Below, piece after piece: positions 18,436-28,285 of a stretch of DNA of 64,000 nucleotides. Within the stretch, counting starts at the first letter, position 1. Every line of letters begins with the position of its first letter. The position numbers and the translations under genes were made by a program. The stretch spans positions 1,762,001 through 1,826,000 of the forward strand of contig NZ_CP011971.1 in the NCBI RefSeq assembly GCF_001579945.1, read 5' to 3'. Under the pieces are notes generated by a model that saw only the letters and a list, made by a program, of their open reading frames with translations, searched no databases and was not told the DNA's origin. The DNA comes from Steroidobacter denitrificans. Lineage in GTDB: Bacteria > Pseudomonadota > Gammaproteobacteria > Steroidobacterales > Steroidobacteraceae.

Positions 18436-18759
18436 TCAGGCCAACGAGAGCGATACCGCTCCTTTCGGGGCGGTCCTCCGGAATCATTTCAGGGCAATAC
18501 GCCAAGCGTATCCACCAGGGCCGCCGCCCAGGGCATCGCTGGAAGTCAGGACATCCCCCAGACATATCACCCAGACATATCACCCAGAGATAACAACCAG
18601 AGACATCGCCAGAAACGATGGCTGCCTGAACAATGGTCAATCCGCCAGCTCAAGAGCTTGGCATGCTGGTATCCGGCGCAGTCACCGAGGTGCCGCCGGA
18701 GGCAGCCCGAGCCGGATACGCCGTCATATGTGCCGGCGCGCAGCTCAGCGAGGAAAGTC
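18436..18759. other. ilvE-leuC intergenic region with repeats and inverted repeats
   Basis: No gene is supported. It holds an 8-bp hairpin at about 18454-18473 (ACCGCTCC/GGGGCGGT) without a T-tract, three tandem 13-base repeats (18557-18595), and a perfect 9-bp inverted repeat GTATCCGGC/GCCGGATAC (18669-18677 with 18711-18719) in the probable leuC leader. The elements may belong to leuCDB control. Confidence 0.5.
18557..18595. repeat. Tandem 13-bp repeat upstream of leuC (3 copies)
   Basis: CCCAGACATATCA occurs at 18557 and again at 18570 without change; a third copy at 18583 has two mismatches, and a decayed fourth follows. The 13-base period is not a helical repeat, so slippage is as likely an origin as protein binding. 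Confidence 0.75.
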
Positions 18760-20211
18760 ATGAATACACGCACCGATCCCCGACGTAGCGAACCGCTGAC
18801 CCTGTTCGAAAAGGTCTGGAAGCAGCACGAGGTGGTGCCGCAGACCGCGGATACACCGGCTATCCTGTATATCGACCTGCATCTGATCCATGAAGTGACC
18901 TCCCCGCAGGCCTTCTCGCTGCTGCGCTCGCTGGATCTGAAACTGCGGCGTACCGATCGCACCTTGGCAACCATGGATCATTCCACCCCCACCGATCCGG
19001 ACGAGATATCCGGCCGGGTGCCGATCAAGGTCGAATCGGCCGCCCGCCAGCTGAAGCAGCTGGAAGTGAACTGTCGCGAATTCGGCGTCAACCTGCGCGG
19101 TCTGGGCAGCGATCAGCGCGGCATCGTGCACGTGATCGGCCCGGAACTGGGCGCGACGCAGCCCGGCAAGACGATCGTCTGCGGCGACAGTCATACTGCG
19201 ACTCATGGCGCATTCGGCGCACTGGCCTTCGGTATCGGCACCACCGAGGTCGGCCACGTCCTGGCGACGCAATGCCTGCTGCAACGCCGCCCCAAAACCA
19301 TGGCGATCGAGGTAAGCGGCCGGCTGGGACCCGGTGTCACCGCCAAGGACCTGATCCTGGCGATCATCGGTCGGATCGGCGTATCCGGCGGCACCGGACA
19401 TGTCATCGAATATCGTGGCACGGCGATCGAGGCGCTATCCATGGAAGAGCGCATGACGGTCTGCAACATGTCGATCGAGGCCGGCGCGCGCGCCGGTATG
19501 ATCGCGCCCGATGACACTACCTTTGCCTATCTGAAGGGCCGGCAATACGCCCCCACGGGCGCCCACTGGGATGCCGCGGTGGAACGCTGGCGGGCGCTGC
19601 GCACCGATCCGGGCGCCCTCTTTGACGAGATCGTGCATATCGATGCGGACTCGATCGCTCCCATGATCACCTATGGAACCCATCCGGGCATGGTCGTACC
19701 GATCGGCGCCGCGGTTCCGCAGCGGCCCGGCGATGCGGCACACGCAAAGTCGCTGGCCTACATGGGACTGCAGGAGGGCGAGGAAATCATCGGCAAGGCG
19801 ATACAGGTGGTTTTCCTCGGCAGCTGCACGAACGGTCGCCTCTCCGACCTGAAACAGGCGGCGCAGGTATTGAAGGGACGCAAGATTGCGCCCGGGGTGC
19901 GCATGCTGGTCGTACCAGGTTCGCAACAGGTGAAGCGCGAGGCCGAAGCGATCGGACTGGACAGGATCTTCATCGAAGCCGGCGCCGAATGGCGCGAGCC
20001 CGGTTGCTCGATGTGCCTGGGGATGAATGGCGATCTGGTCGCGAAAGGCGACTATGCGGTCAGTACCAGCAACCGCAACTTCGAAGGACGCCAGGGGCCG
20101 GGCGCACGCACATTGCTCGCCAGTCCGGCGACGGCGGCGGTGGCGGCGCTGACCGGACGTATCACCGATCCGCGTGAATTTCTTGCCGGCGCCGCGCCGG
20201 CCGCTCATTGA
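18760..20211 (+). CDS. leuC: 3-isopropylmalate dehydratase, large subunit
   Basis: Large subunit (483 aa) of the aconitase-like enzyme that isomerises 2- to 3-isopropylmalate in leucine synthesis. It carries the 4Fe-4S cysteines: one in [11 protein letters not shown] and two in [11 protein letters not shown]. The substrate motifs DHSTPT and [21 protein letters not shown] are clear. The ATG at 18760 has AGGAAAG six bases upstream; the frame is open 34 codons earlier without similarity. leuD follows after 12 bases. Confidence 0.97.
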   Translation: MNTRTDPRRSEPLTLFEKVWKQHEVVPQTADTPAILYIDLHLIHEVTSPQAFSLLRSLDLKLRRTDRTLATMDHSTPTDPDEISGRVPIKVESAARQLKQLEVNCREFGVNLRGLGSDQRGIVHVIGPELGATQPGKTIVCGDSHTATHGAFGALAFGIGTTEVGHVLATQCLLQRRPKTMAIEVSGRLGPGVTAKDLILAIIGRIGVSGGTGHVIEYRGTAIEALSMEERMTVCNMSIEAGARAGMIAPDDTTFAYLKGRQYAPTGAHWDAAVERWRALRTDPGALFDEIVHIDADSIAPMITYGTHPGMVVPIGAAVPQRPGDAAHAKSLAYMGLQEGEEIIGKAIQVVFLGSCTNGRLSDLKQAAQVLKGRKIAPGVRMLVVPGSQQVKREAEAIGLDRIFIEAGAEWREPGCSMCLGMNGDLVAKGDYAVSTSNRNFEGRQGPGARTLLASPATAAVAALTGRITDPREFLAGAAPAAH

Positions 20212-20223
20212 AGGAGCCGCGAC

Positions 20224-20814
20224 ATGGAACCTCTGCGCACGATCGAATCGCGTACCGTCGTCTTGGCCACGACCAATATCGACACCGACCAGATCATCCC
20301 TGCGCGCTTTCTCACAACGACGACCAAGGAAGGCTTGGGAAAGCAATTATTCGCAGACTGGCGCTACGATGCTGCCGGTATGCCGAAGCCGGATTTCATT
20401 CTGAACCAACCTGCCGCCGCGGGCTGCGAGATCCTGGTGGCAGGACGTAATTTCGGCTGCGGCTCGTCGCGCGAGCATGCGCCCTGGGCGCTGCACGACT
20501 ACGGCTTTCGTGCAGTGATCAGCACCCAGATCGCAGACATCTTTCGCAACAATGCGCTCAAGAACGGCGTCGTACCGGTGGTGGTGGACAAAGACACTCA
20601 CCTCTGGCTGTTGAACAATCCCGGGACGCTGGTGCGCATCGATGTGGAAAGCAGCAGCCTGACTCTGCCCACGGGTGCGCGGACCGGCTTCCCGCTGGAA
20701 CCCTTCGCACGCTACTGCCTGCTGAACGGTATCGATGAACTCGGCTACATCCTCAAGCAGGCCGATACCATCAGCCGATTCGAACAGAGTCACGACCAAA
20801 TCTATCCAGCATGA
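20224..20814 (+). CDS. leuD: 3-isopropylmalate dehydratase, small subunit
   Basis: Swivel-domain subunit (196 aa) that pairs with LeuC. Family motifs are [16 protein letters not shown] near the start and [17 protein letters not shown] in the middle. The stop overlaps the leuB start by four bases (ATGA), so leuD and leuB are translationally coupled. Confidence 0.97.
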   Translation: MEPLRTIESRTVVLATTNIDTDQIIPARFLTTTTKEGLGKQLFADWRYDAAGMPKPDFILNQPAAAGCEILVAGRNFGCGSSREHAPWALHDYGFRAVISTQIADIFRNNALKNGVVPVVVDKDTHLWLLNNPGTLVRIDVESSSLTLPTGARTGFPLEPFARYCLLNGIDELGYILKQADTISRFEQSHDQIYPA

Positions 20815-21884
20815 GCAACTCTCACAAGATCCAGGCCACCATCGTGGTACTTCCCGGCGACGGTGTCGGTCCGGAAGTCACCCACGAGGCAGTACGCGTA
20901 CTGGAAGCGGTAGCGGCACGCCGCGGACACAGCTTCGATTTCGAATCGCATCCGATCGGTGGCGCAGCCATCGACGCCTGCGGCAGCGCCTTGCCGCCCG
21001 GCACGACCGCCGCCTGCCAGCGAGCACACGCGGTGCTGCTAGGCGCGGTGGGCGGCCCGAAATGGTCGGATCCAGCTGCGCCGGTGCGTCCCGAGCAGGG
21101 TTTGCTGGCACTGCGCAAGGCGCTGAACCTGTTTGCCAATCTGCGCCCGGTGACGCTGCACCCCGCCCTCCTCGATGTTTCTCCTCTCAAGGCGGACATC
21201 CTCCAGGGCACCGATATCATGGTGGTACGCGAGTTGACGGGCGGCATCTACTTTGGTGAAAAGCAGCGTACGGCAACCTTCGCGAGCGATCTGTGTACCT
21301 ACAGCGTGGAAGAGATCGAACGTGTCACACGTGTGGCCGGAACGCTGGCGCGCTCACGCCGCCGGTCCATCGTCTCGGTCGACAAGGCCAACGTGCTGGA
21401 GACCTCGCGTTTGTGGCGCAGTACCGTGGAATCCTTGCTGAAGACGGAGTTTCCCGATGTAAAGTTCGAACACATGCTCGTCGATGCTGCGGCCATGCAT
21501 TTGATCCGTCGGCCGTCGAGCTTCGATGTGATCCTGACCGAAAACATGTTCGGCGATATCCTGACCGACGAAGCCTCGATGCTGGCGGGCTCGCTGGGCC
21601 TGCTACCATCGGCATCGTTGGGTTCCGGTACACAGGGTCTGTATGAGCCCATCCATGGTTCGGCACCCGATATCGCCGGCCAGGGCGTCGCCAATCCCTA
21701 CGGCACGATTCTGAGCGCTGCCATGCTGTTGCGCCATTCCCTCGGCCTCCACGAGGAAGCGGCACTGGTTGAAAAAGCGGTAGCCGAGGCGATCGTAGCC
21801 GGCGTGCGGACTGCCGATATCGGGGGCTCCGGCAAGGCGGCCACGACGGCTCAGGCAGGCAGCGCCGTCGTAGATCGAATCTAG
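20811..21884 (+). CDS. leuB: 3-isopropylmalate dehydrogenase
   Basis: NAD-dependent oxidative decarboxylation of 3-isopropylmalate, third step of leucine synthesis (357 aa). Family motifs: [20 protein letters not shown] at the start, the substrate segment [28 protein letters not shown], and the NAD/metal region [20 protein letters not shown] with [15 protein letters not shown]. Last gene of leuCDB; a strong terminator lies 269 bases on. The first enzyme, leuA, is not in the window. Confidence 0.97.
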   Translation: MSNSHKIQATIVVLPGDGVGPEVTHEAVRVLEAVAARRGHSFDFESHPIGGAAIDACGSALPPGTTAACQRAHAVLLGAVGGPKWSDPAAPVRPEQGLLALRKALNLFANLRPVTLHPALLDVSPLKADILQGTDIMVVRELTGGIYFGEKQRTATFASDLCTYSVEEIERVTRVAGTLARSRRRSIVSVDKANVLETSRLWRSTVESLLKTEFPDVKFEHMLVDAAAMHLIRRPSSFDVILTENMFGDILTDEASMLAGSLGLLPSASLGSGTQGLYEPIHGSAPDIAGQGVANPYGTILSAAMLLRHSLGLHEEAALVEKAVAEAIVAGVRTADIGGSGKAATTAQAGSAVVDRI

Positions 21885-22152
21885 AATCTCTGACTAAGCT
21901 ATTGATTTCTAGTTAAATCTAAGCTTAAAAGTCTGGAACCGAAGATTCTTGCCCAAATTATCGGCCAGACCGGTTATCATCGTCCCTGCGACAGGTGCTG
22001 ATTCTCCTGCCGCAGCCTTCGGGCAAATCTCCATATCTCGGCCAACGGTCGAGGTGTCTTTGGTGGAACAGGGCTCGTGTCGGGTTAGTCCCCAAGGTTG
22101 ACGCCGGTTCAACCGGCGTCGGCCACGACGGTAGTTCTTAGTTGCCACACCC
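21885..22152. other. Structured intergenic region after leuB
   Basis: No convincing gene. It contains a 9-bp hairpin GACGCCGGT/ACCGGCGTC. On the minus strand there is a 10-bp stem CTGCGGCAGG/CCTGTCGCAG enclosed by a TTGCCC/GGGCAA pair; that stem is perfect (with one G-U) only when read as minus-strand RNA. A 79-residue GTG-started minus-strand frame crosses it but has no ribosome binding site. Confidence 0.35.
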
Positions 22153-22179
22153 CAGGCCGGCTATGCCGGCCTGTTTTTT
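22153..22179 (+). terminator. Rho-independent terminator after leuCDB
   Basis: CAGGCCGGC and GCCGGCCTG form a perfect 9-bp stem with a TAT loop, followed by six T. It is oriented to stop leuCDB transcripts before they enter the convergent metB gene. Confidence 0.9.
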
Positions 22180-22237
22180 ATCTCCAAACCGGCTATGCGG
22201 CCTATCCTTCTCCATCGAACGGATTCGGAACGGCAGG

Positions 22238-23452
22238 CTATGCCACGCAGCTGTCGGCCGCTGCCTGCGTCAATGCCCGCGCGGCACGATCCAGGCCCGC
22301 CTGCAGATCATTCAGCAGATCCTGCGCCGTCTCGATACCAATCGACAGACGCAGCAGCGAGTCGCTGATACCCGCGGCCTGCCGAGCCTGCGCGTCCATG
22401 GCCGCATGGGTCATGCTGGCCGGATGAGCGACCAGACTCTCCACTCCGCCGAGGGATTCGGCCAGCGAGAAACACTGCAACCCGTCCAGAAACGCGCGCA
22501 CTGATGCAAGACCACCGTGCAATTCAAAGCTCATCATGGCGCCGAAACCAGACTGCTGGGTACGGGCGAGATCGTGCTGGGGGTGGGTCGGCAATCCGGG
22601 AAAATAGATCTGACGCACGGCCGAATGTCCGTTCAGCAGCTGCGCGACCTGAAGCGCATTTTCGCCGTGCGCACGCATGCGGGCGTGCAAACTACGCACT
22701 CCGCGCAGCGTCAGGAAACTGTCGAACGGCGCTCCGGTCACACCGATGCAATTCGCCCACCACTGCACCCGCTCGTGCAGCTCTGCGGTGGCGCTGACGA
22801 GCGCACCGCCGACCACATCGCTGTGGCCATTCAGATATTTTGTCGTGGAATGCAGTACCAGGTCGGCACCGAGCGCGAAGGGTTGCTGCCACACCGGTGA
22901 TAAAAAGGTGTTGTCCACCAGCAGCAGCGCACCCGCTGCATGTACCTGCCGCGCTGCCGCGCGAATATCCACGATGCGCAACAGCGGATTGCTCGGGGTT
23001 TCCACCCAGACGAGCTTCGGTCCGCCCGCCAGCGCTGCGGAAAAAGCCGCATCGTCGGTCTGATCGACGAAGACGACGCGCAGCGCGCCACGCGCGGCCA
23101 AGGAACTCAACAGGCGATAAGTTCCGCCATAACAGTCGTGCGGCGCAATCAGCAGGTCATCGGCGTGCAGCAATTGGCAGGCGAGCTGGGCAGCCGCCAT
23201 ACCGGAGGACGTCACCGTGGCACCCGCTCCACCCTCCAGGTCTGCGAGTGCGGTCGCGAGCGCATCCCGAGTGGGATTGCCCGATCGGGAGTAGTCATAT
23301 TGGCGCCGTTCGCCGAAGGCCTTGAACGCAAACGTCGAGCTCAGATGCAGCGGCGGCACGACCGCACCATGCTGGTCGTCGGTTTCGAGTCCGGCGCGCA
23401 CGGCGCACGTGGCGCCGCTCCAGGCAGTAGGGGTCGGGGAATGAGTCGTCAT
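22238..23452 (-). CDS. metB: Cystathionine gamma-synthase-type PLP enzyme
   Basis: Cys/Met-metabolism PLP enzyme (404 aa). The PLP lysine lies in HSTTKYLNGHSDVVGG, and the family motifs YDYSRSGNPTRDALATALADLEGG and WVETPSNPLLRIVDI are clear. With metX just upstream it should act on the O-acylhomoserine made there, to form cystathionine or homocysteine. The cystathionine gamma-synthase call over a direct sulfhydrylase rests on overall resemblance only. Its ATG overlaps the metX stop by four bases, and both genes lie behind a SAM-I riboswitch. Confidence 0.9.
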   Translation of the reverse strand: MTTHSPTPTAWSGATCAVRAGLETDDQHGAVVPPLHLSSTFAFKAFGERRQYDYSRSGNPTRDALATALADLEGGAGATVTSSGMAAAQLACQLLHADDLLIAPHDCYGGTYRLLSSLAARGALRVVFVDQTDDAAFSAALAGGPKLVWVETPSNPLLRIVDIRAAARQVHAAGALLLVDNTFLSPVWQQPFALGADLVLHSTTKYLNGHSDVVGGALVSATAELHERVQWWANCIGVTGAPFDSFLTLRGVRSLHARMRAHGENALQVAQLLNGHSAVRQIYFPGLPTHPQHDLARTQQSGFGAMMSFELHGGLASVRAFLDGLQCFSLAESLGGVESLVAHPASMTHAAMDAQARQAAGISDSLLRLSIGIETAQDLLNDLQAGLDRAARALTQAAADSCVA

Positions 23453-24540
23453 GATTCACCATCGTTGTCGTTCAGAGCTACGGCGTTGTCGTTCAGGGCT
23501 GCGGCGAAGACTTGGCGCAGTGCATCGGTTTCTTTCAGGAAGGCATCGTGCCCATACAGGGAGGACAGCTCGACAAGTCGAACCGGACCGCCCAGGCGCT
23601 GTTGCAGCCTGCGCATGTCCGCAATAGGGACCAGCTGATCCTCCACGATACCCACCAGCGTCGTGGATACCCGGACCTGGCTGGCATCGATGCGGTGCAG
23701 ATCGATGGATTCCGACAGGCACACGAAGGCTTCGGGAATATAGTTCGCCGCATAGGCATCGCCACGCGCCAGCAAGTAGGACTCGACCGGGAACTGATAG
23801 CGTCCATCGATACGGACCGCGGGTTGATCGAACCGGTCCGCGAATTCCCGCGCGCTGCGATAAGTCGTCATGGCCAGAGCCCGCGCCAGACGCAGGCCCT
23901 CCGGCCCGTCACCGCGTGCCGTGGCATAGCGCACCACGGCGCGCTCCACGCTGCGCCAGGCGGTGGAGAGTGGATGCGGCTGGTCGGCGGCGCTGATCAC
24001 CACGATGCGTTCCACCAGTTGCGGCCAACGCTGCGCGAACGCCAAGGCCACCATGCCGCCGTAGGATGCGCCGATGATGGCGGCGAGTGGATGGATGCGC
24101 CCGGTGGAAGCACCCTTGCCGGGGATCGCGGACTGGCGCACATGCGCCAGCACCTGTCTGAGAATTTCCGCCTGATCGGTGGTACTGATGGAAGGAAAAT
24201 CCACCTGTCCGGGGCGCGGACCCGTTGTCGTGCCGCTGCCGCCCAGAAAATCGATGCCGAGCACTTGATACTGGTTCAGATCGAGCGCCTTGCCTACGCC
24301 GATGATGCCGCCCCACCAGCCCTTCTGTGTCTTATCGACATCGGCAACCGCCCGGCCGGCCGAGATGCCGCCCAGGGCGGCCACCAGGGGAGCTTGCGGA
24401 TTTCCGCTGACGCGCCAAGCGACGCTGACCGTATCGAGGCGCCCCCCGAATGTCAGAGTCAGGGGTGCGGAGAGTTTCAGGATGCCCTCACGCACGGGCA
24501 CCGGCGCATATTCGCCTTCCTTTTGATTCACTAGACTCAT
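23449..24540 (-). CDS. metX: MetX-type homoserine O-acyltransferase
   Basis: Alpha/beta-hydrolase-fold enzyme (363 aa) that activates homoserine for methionine synthesis by acylation. The nucleophile elbow GASYGGM, the Asp in VGIVEDQLVP and the His in YGHDAFLKE form the triad; GGSGTTTGPRPGQVDFP is the MetX oxyanion/loop region. The N-terminal part is divergent from classical acetyltransferases, so succinyl-CoA may be the donor; this cannot be decided here. The ATG at 24540 (MSLVNQKEGE) is preferred over a longer frame because the extra 25 residues run into riboswitch-leader sequence. It starts the metX-metB operon. Confidence 0.9.
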   Translation of the reverse strand: MSLVNQKEGEYAPVPVREGILKLSAPLTLTFGGRLDTVSVAWRVSGNPQAPLVAALGGISAGRAVADVDKTQKGWWGGIIGVGKALDLNQYQVLGIDFLGGSGTTTGPRPGQVDFPSISTTDQAEILRQVLAHVRQSAIPGKGASTGRIHPLAAIIGASYGGMVALAFAQRWPQLVERIVVISAADQPHPLSTAWRSVERAVVRYATARGDGPEGLRLARALAMTTYRSAREFADRFDQPAVRIDGRYQFPVESYLLARGDAYAANYIPEAFVCLSESIDLHRIDASQVRVSTTLVGIVEDQLVPIADMRRLQQRLGGPVRLVELSSLYGHDAFLKETDALRQVFAAALNDNAVALNDNDGES

Positions 24541-24701
24541 GACCCGGACACTCCAATACCGAATCCTGCCGGACAGGATTCGAATCCAGCCTTGTCGGCC
24601 GGACAGGGTTTGCACATCGCAGAAACCCTACGGAGCACCCGTAGTGGAAGGAGGTCGCCGGGCCCTACCGCCAGCACAATACACCGGCAGCTACACGGCA
24701 A
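24541..24701 (-). other. Expression-platform region between riboswitch and metX
   Basis: This is the 160-base stretch through which the SAM-I aptamer must act. It contains a 6-bp hairpin CTACGG/CCGTAG (24639-24644 with 24628-24633) followed by GGTTT, and a GGAG ten bases before the metX ATG. Whether control is by termination or by hiding the ribosome site is not clear. Confidence 0.45.
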
Positions 24702-24828
24702 CTCATCTGCCGGGCATGTTCCCGCCGTTTGGCAGGAACACCCGCAGGAGTTGGCACCTTTTCGAATGGGTTGGATTCGACGGTTGCCCCGGCGTCAATG
24801 GGCCTGACCCTCAGCCGGTCTCGATGAG
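24702..24828 (-). promoter_or_regulatory. SAM-I (S-box) riboswitch upstream of metX-metB
   Basis: Read on the minus strand, the aptamer begins CTCATC and ends GATGAG, which pair as P1. In between, in the right order, are the core elements GAGGGTCAGGCCC, GCCGGGGCAACC, AAAGGTGCCAACTCCTGC and a stable final hairpin (TGTTCCTGCC/GGCGGGAACA). These match the S-box consensus (GAGGG, GGCCC, GGCAACC, AAGGTGCCAATTCCTGC). The RNA binds S-adenosylmethionine and normally turns the downstream genes off when SAM is plentiful, which fits a methionine operon. Confidence 0.93.
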
Positions 24829-24862
24829 CGGCTGGCAGTGTAGGTGGGACAAGGCCGAAGCG

Positions 24863-26668
24863 TCAAGGCACGCCGTCCGCATCCTCGGTCTCGCGATCCG
24901 TCACCGCACCCAGCGACGCACTGCTGACCACGCGCGCATACTTCGCGAGCACACCGCGGCGGGTATAGGGTGGCGGCGCCTGCCAGGTTTTGCGGCGCCG
25001 GTCCAGGACGGACTGCGGCACATTCAAGTGGATCTCGCGGGTCTGAGCATCGATCGTGATCTCATCGCCATCCTCCACCAGCGCAAGCGTTCCGCCTACG
25101 GCGGCTTCGGGCGCCATGTGCCCGACGACAAAGCCGCGGCTGCCGCCGGAAAAACGGCCGTCCGTGATCAGGGCGACCTTGTCGATCAGGCCGATGCCCG
25201 CCAGGGCGCTGGTGGGACTGAGCATCTCGCGCATGCCCGGACCGCCCTTGGGCCCCTCGTAGCGAATCACGACGACTTCACCGGCTTGCACTTCACCATC
25301 CAGGATCGCCTGTACCGACTTTTCCTCGCCATCGAATACGCGAGCACGACCGGTAAACGACAGGCCCTCCTTGCCGGTGATTTTTGCGACTGCCCCTTCG
25401 GGGGCCAGATTGCCATACAGGATGACCAGGTGGCTGTCCGGCTTGATGGGATCGGCGAACGCTCGAATGATGTCCTGGTTTTTCGGATACGGCTTGACCT
25501 TTCTGAGGTTCTCGCCCAAGGTCTTGCCGGTCACGGTCAGACAATCTCCGTGCAACAGCCCCCGGTCCAGCAGCATCTTCATCAGCGGCTGGATGCCGCC
25601 GATGCGAATCAGCTCCGACATCATGTACTGACCGCTGGGACGCAGATCCGCCAGTACCGGTACGTGCTTGCCGATCCGCGTGAAATCATCCAGTTCCAGC
25701 GGTATTCCTGCGGCATGTGCCATTGCCAACAGATGCAGTACGGCGTTCGTGGAGCCGCTGAGCGCAATGACCACCGTGATGGCATTCTCGAAAGCCTTGC
25801 GGCTGAGGATCTGTGATGGGGTGATGCCGAGTTTCGTCAGCTTCACCACCGCCTTGCCGGCCGCCTCGCAATCCTTGATCTTGGTGCGCGAAACAGCTTC
25901 CTGTGCCGAGCTGTTCGGCAAACTCATGCCCAGCGCTTCGATCGCCGATGCCATCGTGTTCGCCGTATACATGCCGGCACAGCTGCCGGCGCCCGGTATC
26001 GCGGTGCATTCGATCTCCTTGAGTTCGCGTGCGGAAATCGCGCCGCTGGCGAATGCACCGCGCGCCTCGAACACCGAAATGATATCCCGGTGTTTCGGGC
26101 CGGGTCGTATCGTGCCACCGTAGACGAACACCGCGGGGCGATCCAGACGCGCCAGCGCCATCATGCAGCCCGGCATATTCTTGTCGCAGCCCCCGATGGC
26201 AACGATGCCATCGAAACCCTGTGCGCCGGTGACGGTCTCGATGGAGTCGGCGATCACTTCGCGCGACACCAGAGAATAGCGCATGCCCGGCGCGCCATTG
26301 GTGATACCGTCGGAAACGGTGATCGTGCCGAACGTGGTGGCCTTGCCGCCGCTGCGATCGACCGCTGCCGCTGCCGCGCGTGCCAGACGATCGATATGCA
26401 TATTGCAGGGAGTGAGATTACTCCAAGTCGAGGCGATGCCGATTGCCGGCTTCTTGAAATCCGCATCCGTATAGCCGACCGCACGCAGCATCGCTCTGCT
26501 GGGTGTCTGTTTCAGGCCATCGACGACCTCGCTGGAATAGCGGCGTGGATTGACCTTTACATCGGCGACATGCTTGACGCCGGCTGAAGCCTGACGTCGA
26601 GCCGTGGTTCGGGAATTCTTTTTCAAGGACTTTTTTACGGACTTTTTCACGGGATTCTTTACGGACAT
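24863..26668 (-). CDS. ilvD: Dihydroxy-acid dehydratase
   Basis: Fe-S enzyme (601 aa) for the third common step of valine and isoleucine synthesis (and the leucine precursor). Conserved Cys lie in [22 protein letters not shown] and [15 protein letters not shown]; the C-terminal motifs [13 protein letters not shown] and [23 protein letters not shown] are intact. The first about 40 residues are an unusual Lys-rich, repeat-like extension ([12 protein letters not shown]) before the family start at about PRRYSS. It is not in an operon with ilvC-ilvE, being on the other strand 6 kb away. Confidence 0.96.
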   Translation of the reverse strand: MSVKNPVKKSVKKSLKKNSRTTARRQASAGVKHVADVKVNPRRYSSEVVDGLKQTPSRAMLRAVGYTDADFKKPAIGIASTWSNLTPCNMHIDRLARAAAAAVDRSGGKATTFGTITVSDGITNGAPGMRYSLVSREVIADSIETVTGAQGFDGIVAIGGCDKNMPGCMMALARLDRPAVFVYGGTIRPGPKHRDIISVFEARGAFASGAISARELKEIECTAIPGAGSCAGMYTANTMASAIEALGMSLPNSSAQEAVSRTKIKDCEAAGKAVVKLTKLGITPSQILSRKAFENAITVVIALSGSTNAVLHLLAMAHAAGIPLELDDFTRIGKHVPVLADLRPSGQYMMSELIRIGGIQPLMKMLLDRGLLHGDCLTVTGKTLGENLRKVKPYPKNQDIIRAFADPIKPDSHLVILYGNLAPEGAVAKITGKEGLSFTGRARVFDGEEKSVQAILDGEVQAGEVVVIRYEGPKGGPGMREMLSPTSALAGIGLIDKVALITDGRFSGGSRGFVVGHMAPEAAVGGTLALVEDGDEITIDAQTREIHLNVPQSVLDRRRKTWQAPPPYTRRGVLAKYARVVSSASLGAVTDRETEDADGVP

Positions 26669-26782
26669 GATACTTCCGGCCGGGTGATCTCGAATGATTC
26701 GGACAAGAATGGCTTGAACAATGGAATCAGCGCAGTTTCTCGCAGCAGATCCTCGTCTGCCGCTTCCCTGTAGCCGCCTTTT

Positions 26783-28147
26783 TCATCGTCCTCTCAGGGG
26801 AATATGCAATCCGGCGATACGCATGGCCAGTTCCAGGGACTGCTCATAGTTCAGACGCGGATCGACTTGCGAGCGGTAGGCCCGTGCCAGATCGGCGTCG
26901 GTGAGACCACGCGCGCCGCCGGTGCATTCGGTAACATTGTCGCCGGTCAGTTCGATATGCACGCCTCCGAGGCGCGATCCGGCTTCGTGATGGAGCCGGA
27001 ATGCCGCTTCCAGTTCCGCGAGGATGTTATCGAAGCGGCGCGTCTTGAGCCCGGAGCTTGCCGTTTCGGTATTACCGTGCATGGGGTCGCACAGCCATAG
27101 CACCGGACTGCCGGTGGCGCTCACCGCCTGGATCAACGGCGGCAGATACTTGTCGATATCCTTTGCACCCATACGGTGGATCAGCACGATACGGCCGGGT
27201 TCGTTGTGCGGATTGAGCGTCGCGATCAGGCCCTGGATCCATTCGGCATTCATGGCCGGGCCCACCTTGATGCCGAGCGGATTGGCGATGCCGCGAAACA
27301 GTTCCACATGCGCGCCATCGAGCGCCGCCGTGCGCATGCCGATCCAGGGCATATGGGTCGACAGGTTATACCAGCGTCCCTGCCGAGCGATGTAGCGCGT
27401 CTGTGCCTGCTCGTAATGCAGATGCAGTCCTTCGTGGCTGGCATAGAACCTGGCTCGCGAGGTTTCGTGAATCGGGCTGCGCGTCATGGCCTCCAGAAAG
27501 CTCAGTGAGTCGGAAATCGATTGTACGATCCTTTCGTAGGCCTCTTTGAGGGGCGAATGCTGTACGAAGTCCAGATCCCAGTACCGAGTGTGATGCAGGT
27601 CGGCGAATCCGCCATCGATCAGCGCCCGCACGAAATTCAGCGTCAACGCGGCGCGCTCGTAGCCGCGTAGCAATAATTGTGGATCCGGCCCCCGTTCCTC
27701 GGCGCTGAAGCCGGGGCGATTGACGATCGCACCACGATAGCTGGGCAGGCTCACTCCGCCGCGTATCTCGGTGTCGGCCGAGCGCGGTTTTGCATACTGT
27801 CCGGCCATGCGGCCGATGCGCACCACCGGCTTTTTGAGCCCATGCACCAGTACCAGGCTCATCTGCAGGAGAATTTTCAGTTTCTTGGCGATCGTGTCGG
27901 AGGCGCAATCCTCGAGGGTCTCGGCGCAATCCCCTCCCTGCAGCACAAAGCGCTCCCCGCGCTGCGCCGCAGCGATTTCCTCCTTTAACATTTCGATTTC
28001 CCCAGACACCACCAGCGGCGGCAGGCGGGCAAGCTCGCTGACGACGGCGTCCAGGGTGACCTTGTCCGGATAATTGGGCTGCTGTTGAGCGGGCTTGCCT
28101 TGCCAGTTCGCCGGATGCCATTCGGCCAGATGAGAATGACGCGTCAT
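26783..28147 (-). CDS. Class II 3-deoxy-7-phosphoheptulonate (DAHP) synthase
   Basis: First enzyme of the shikimate pathway (454 aa), condensing phosphoenolpyruvate and erythrose-4-phosphate. It belongs to the plant-like class II: the start WHPANWQGKPAQQQPNYPD, FVLQGGDCAETLEDC, GRMAGQYAKPRS, THMPWIGMRT and LWLCDPMHGNT are all characteristic. Class II enzymes are usual in xanthomonads and pseudomonads and are unrelated in sequence to E. coli AroF/G/H. It stands between ilvD (115 bases) and the divergent saccharopine dehydrogenase gene. Confidence 0.96.
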   Translation of the reverse strand: MTRHSHLAEWHPANWQGKPAQQQPNYPDKVTLDAVVSELARLPPLVVSGEIEMLKEEIAAAQRGERFVLQGGDCAETLEDCASDTIAKKLKILLQMSLVLVHGLKKPVVRIGRMAGQYAKPRSADTEIRGGVSLPSYRGAIVNRPGFSAEERGPDPQLLLRGYERAALTLNFVRALIDGGFADLHHTRYWDLDFVQHSPLKEAYERIVQSISDSLSFLEAMTRSPIHETSRARFYASHEGLHLHYEQAQTRYIARQGRWYNLSTHMPWIGMRTAALDGAHVELFRGIANPLGIKVGPAMNAEWIQGLIATLNPHNEPGRIVLIHRMGAKDIDKYLPPLIQAVSATGSPVLWLCDPMHGNTETASSGLKTRRFDNILAELEAAFRLHHEAGSRLGGVHIELTGDNVTECTGGARGLTDADLARAYRSQVDPRLNYEQSLELAMRIAGLHIPLRGR

Positions 28148-28285
28148 GCCGGCAGATTAGCACTCGAACGACCTGGCGCAAAAGCGCGTAAACCACGGCG
28201 GTTTGGCATACTTCATTTGGAGTTACGACGCAGCACCGGCTGTTCTCAAATGGCCGTCCGGCCAAACAGCCCTGGAGAAGTACGG

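Noticed and set aside
18610-18785. 51-codon frame before and over the leuC start as a leucine leader peptide
   Set aside because: Leu codons are few and scattered and no terminator/antiterminator pair follows.
21909-22148. 79-residue GTG-started minus-strand protein between leuB and metB
   Set aside because: No ribosome site, no similarity I recognise, and the sequence is better explained by hairpins.
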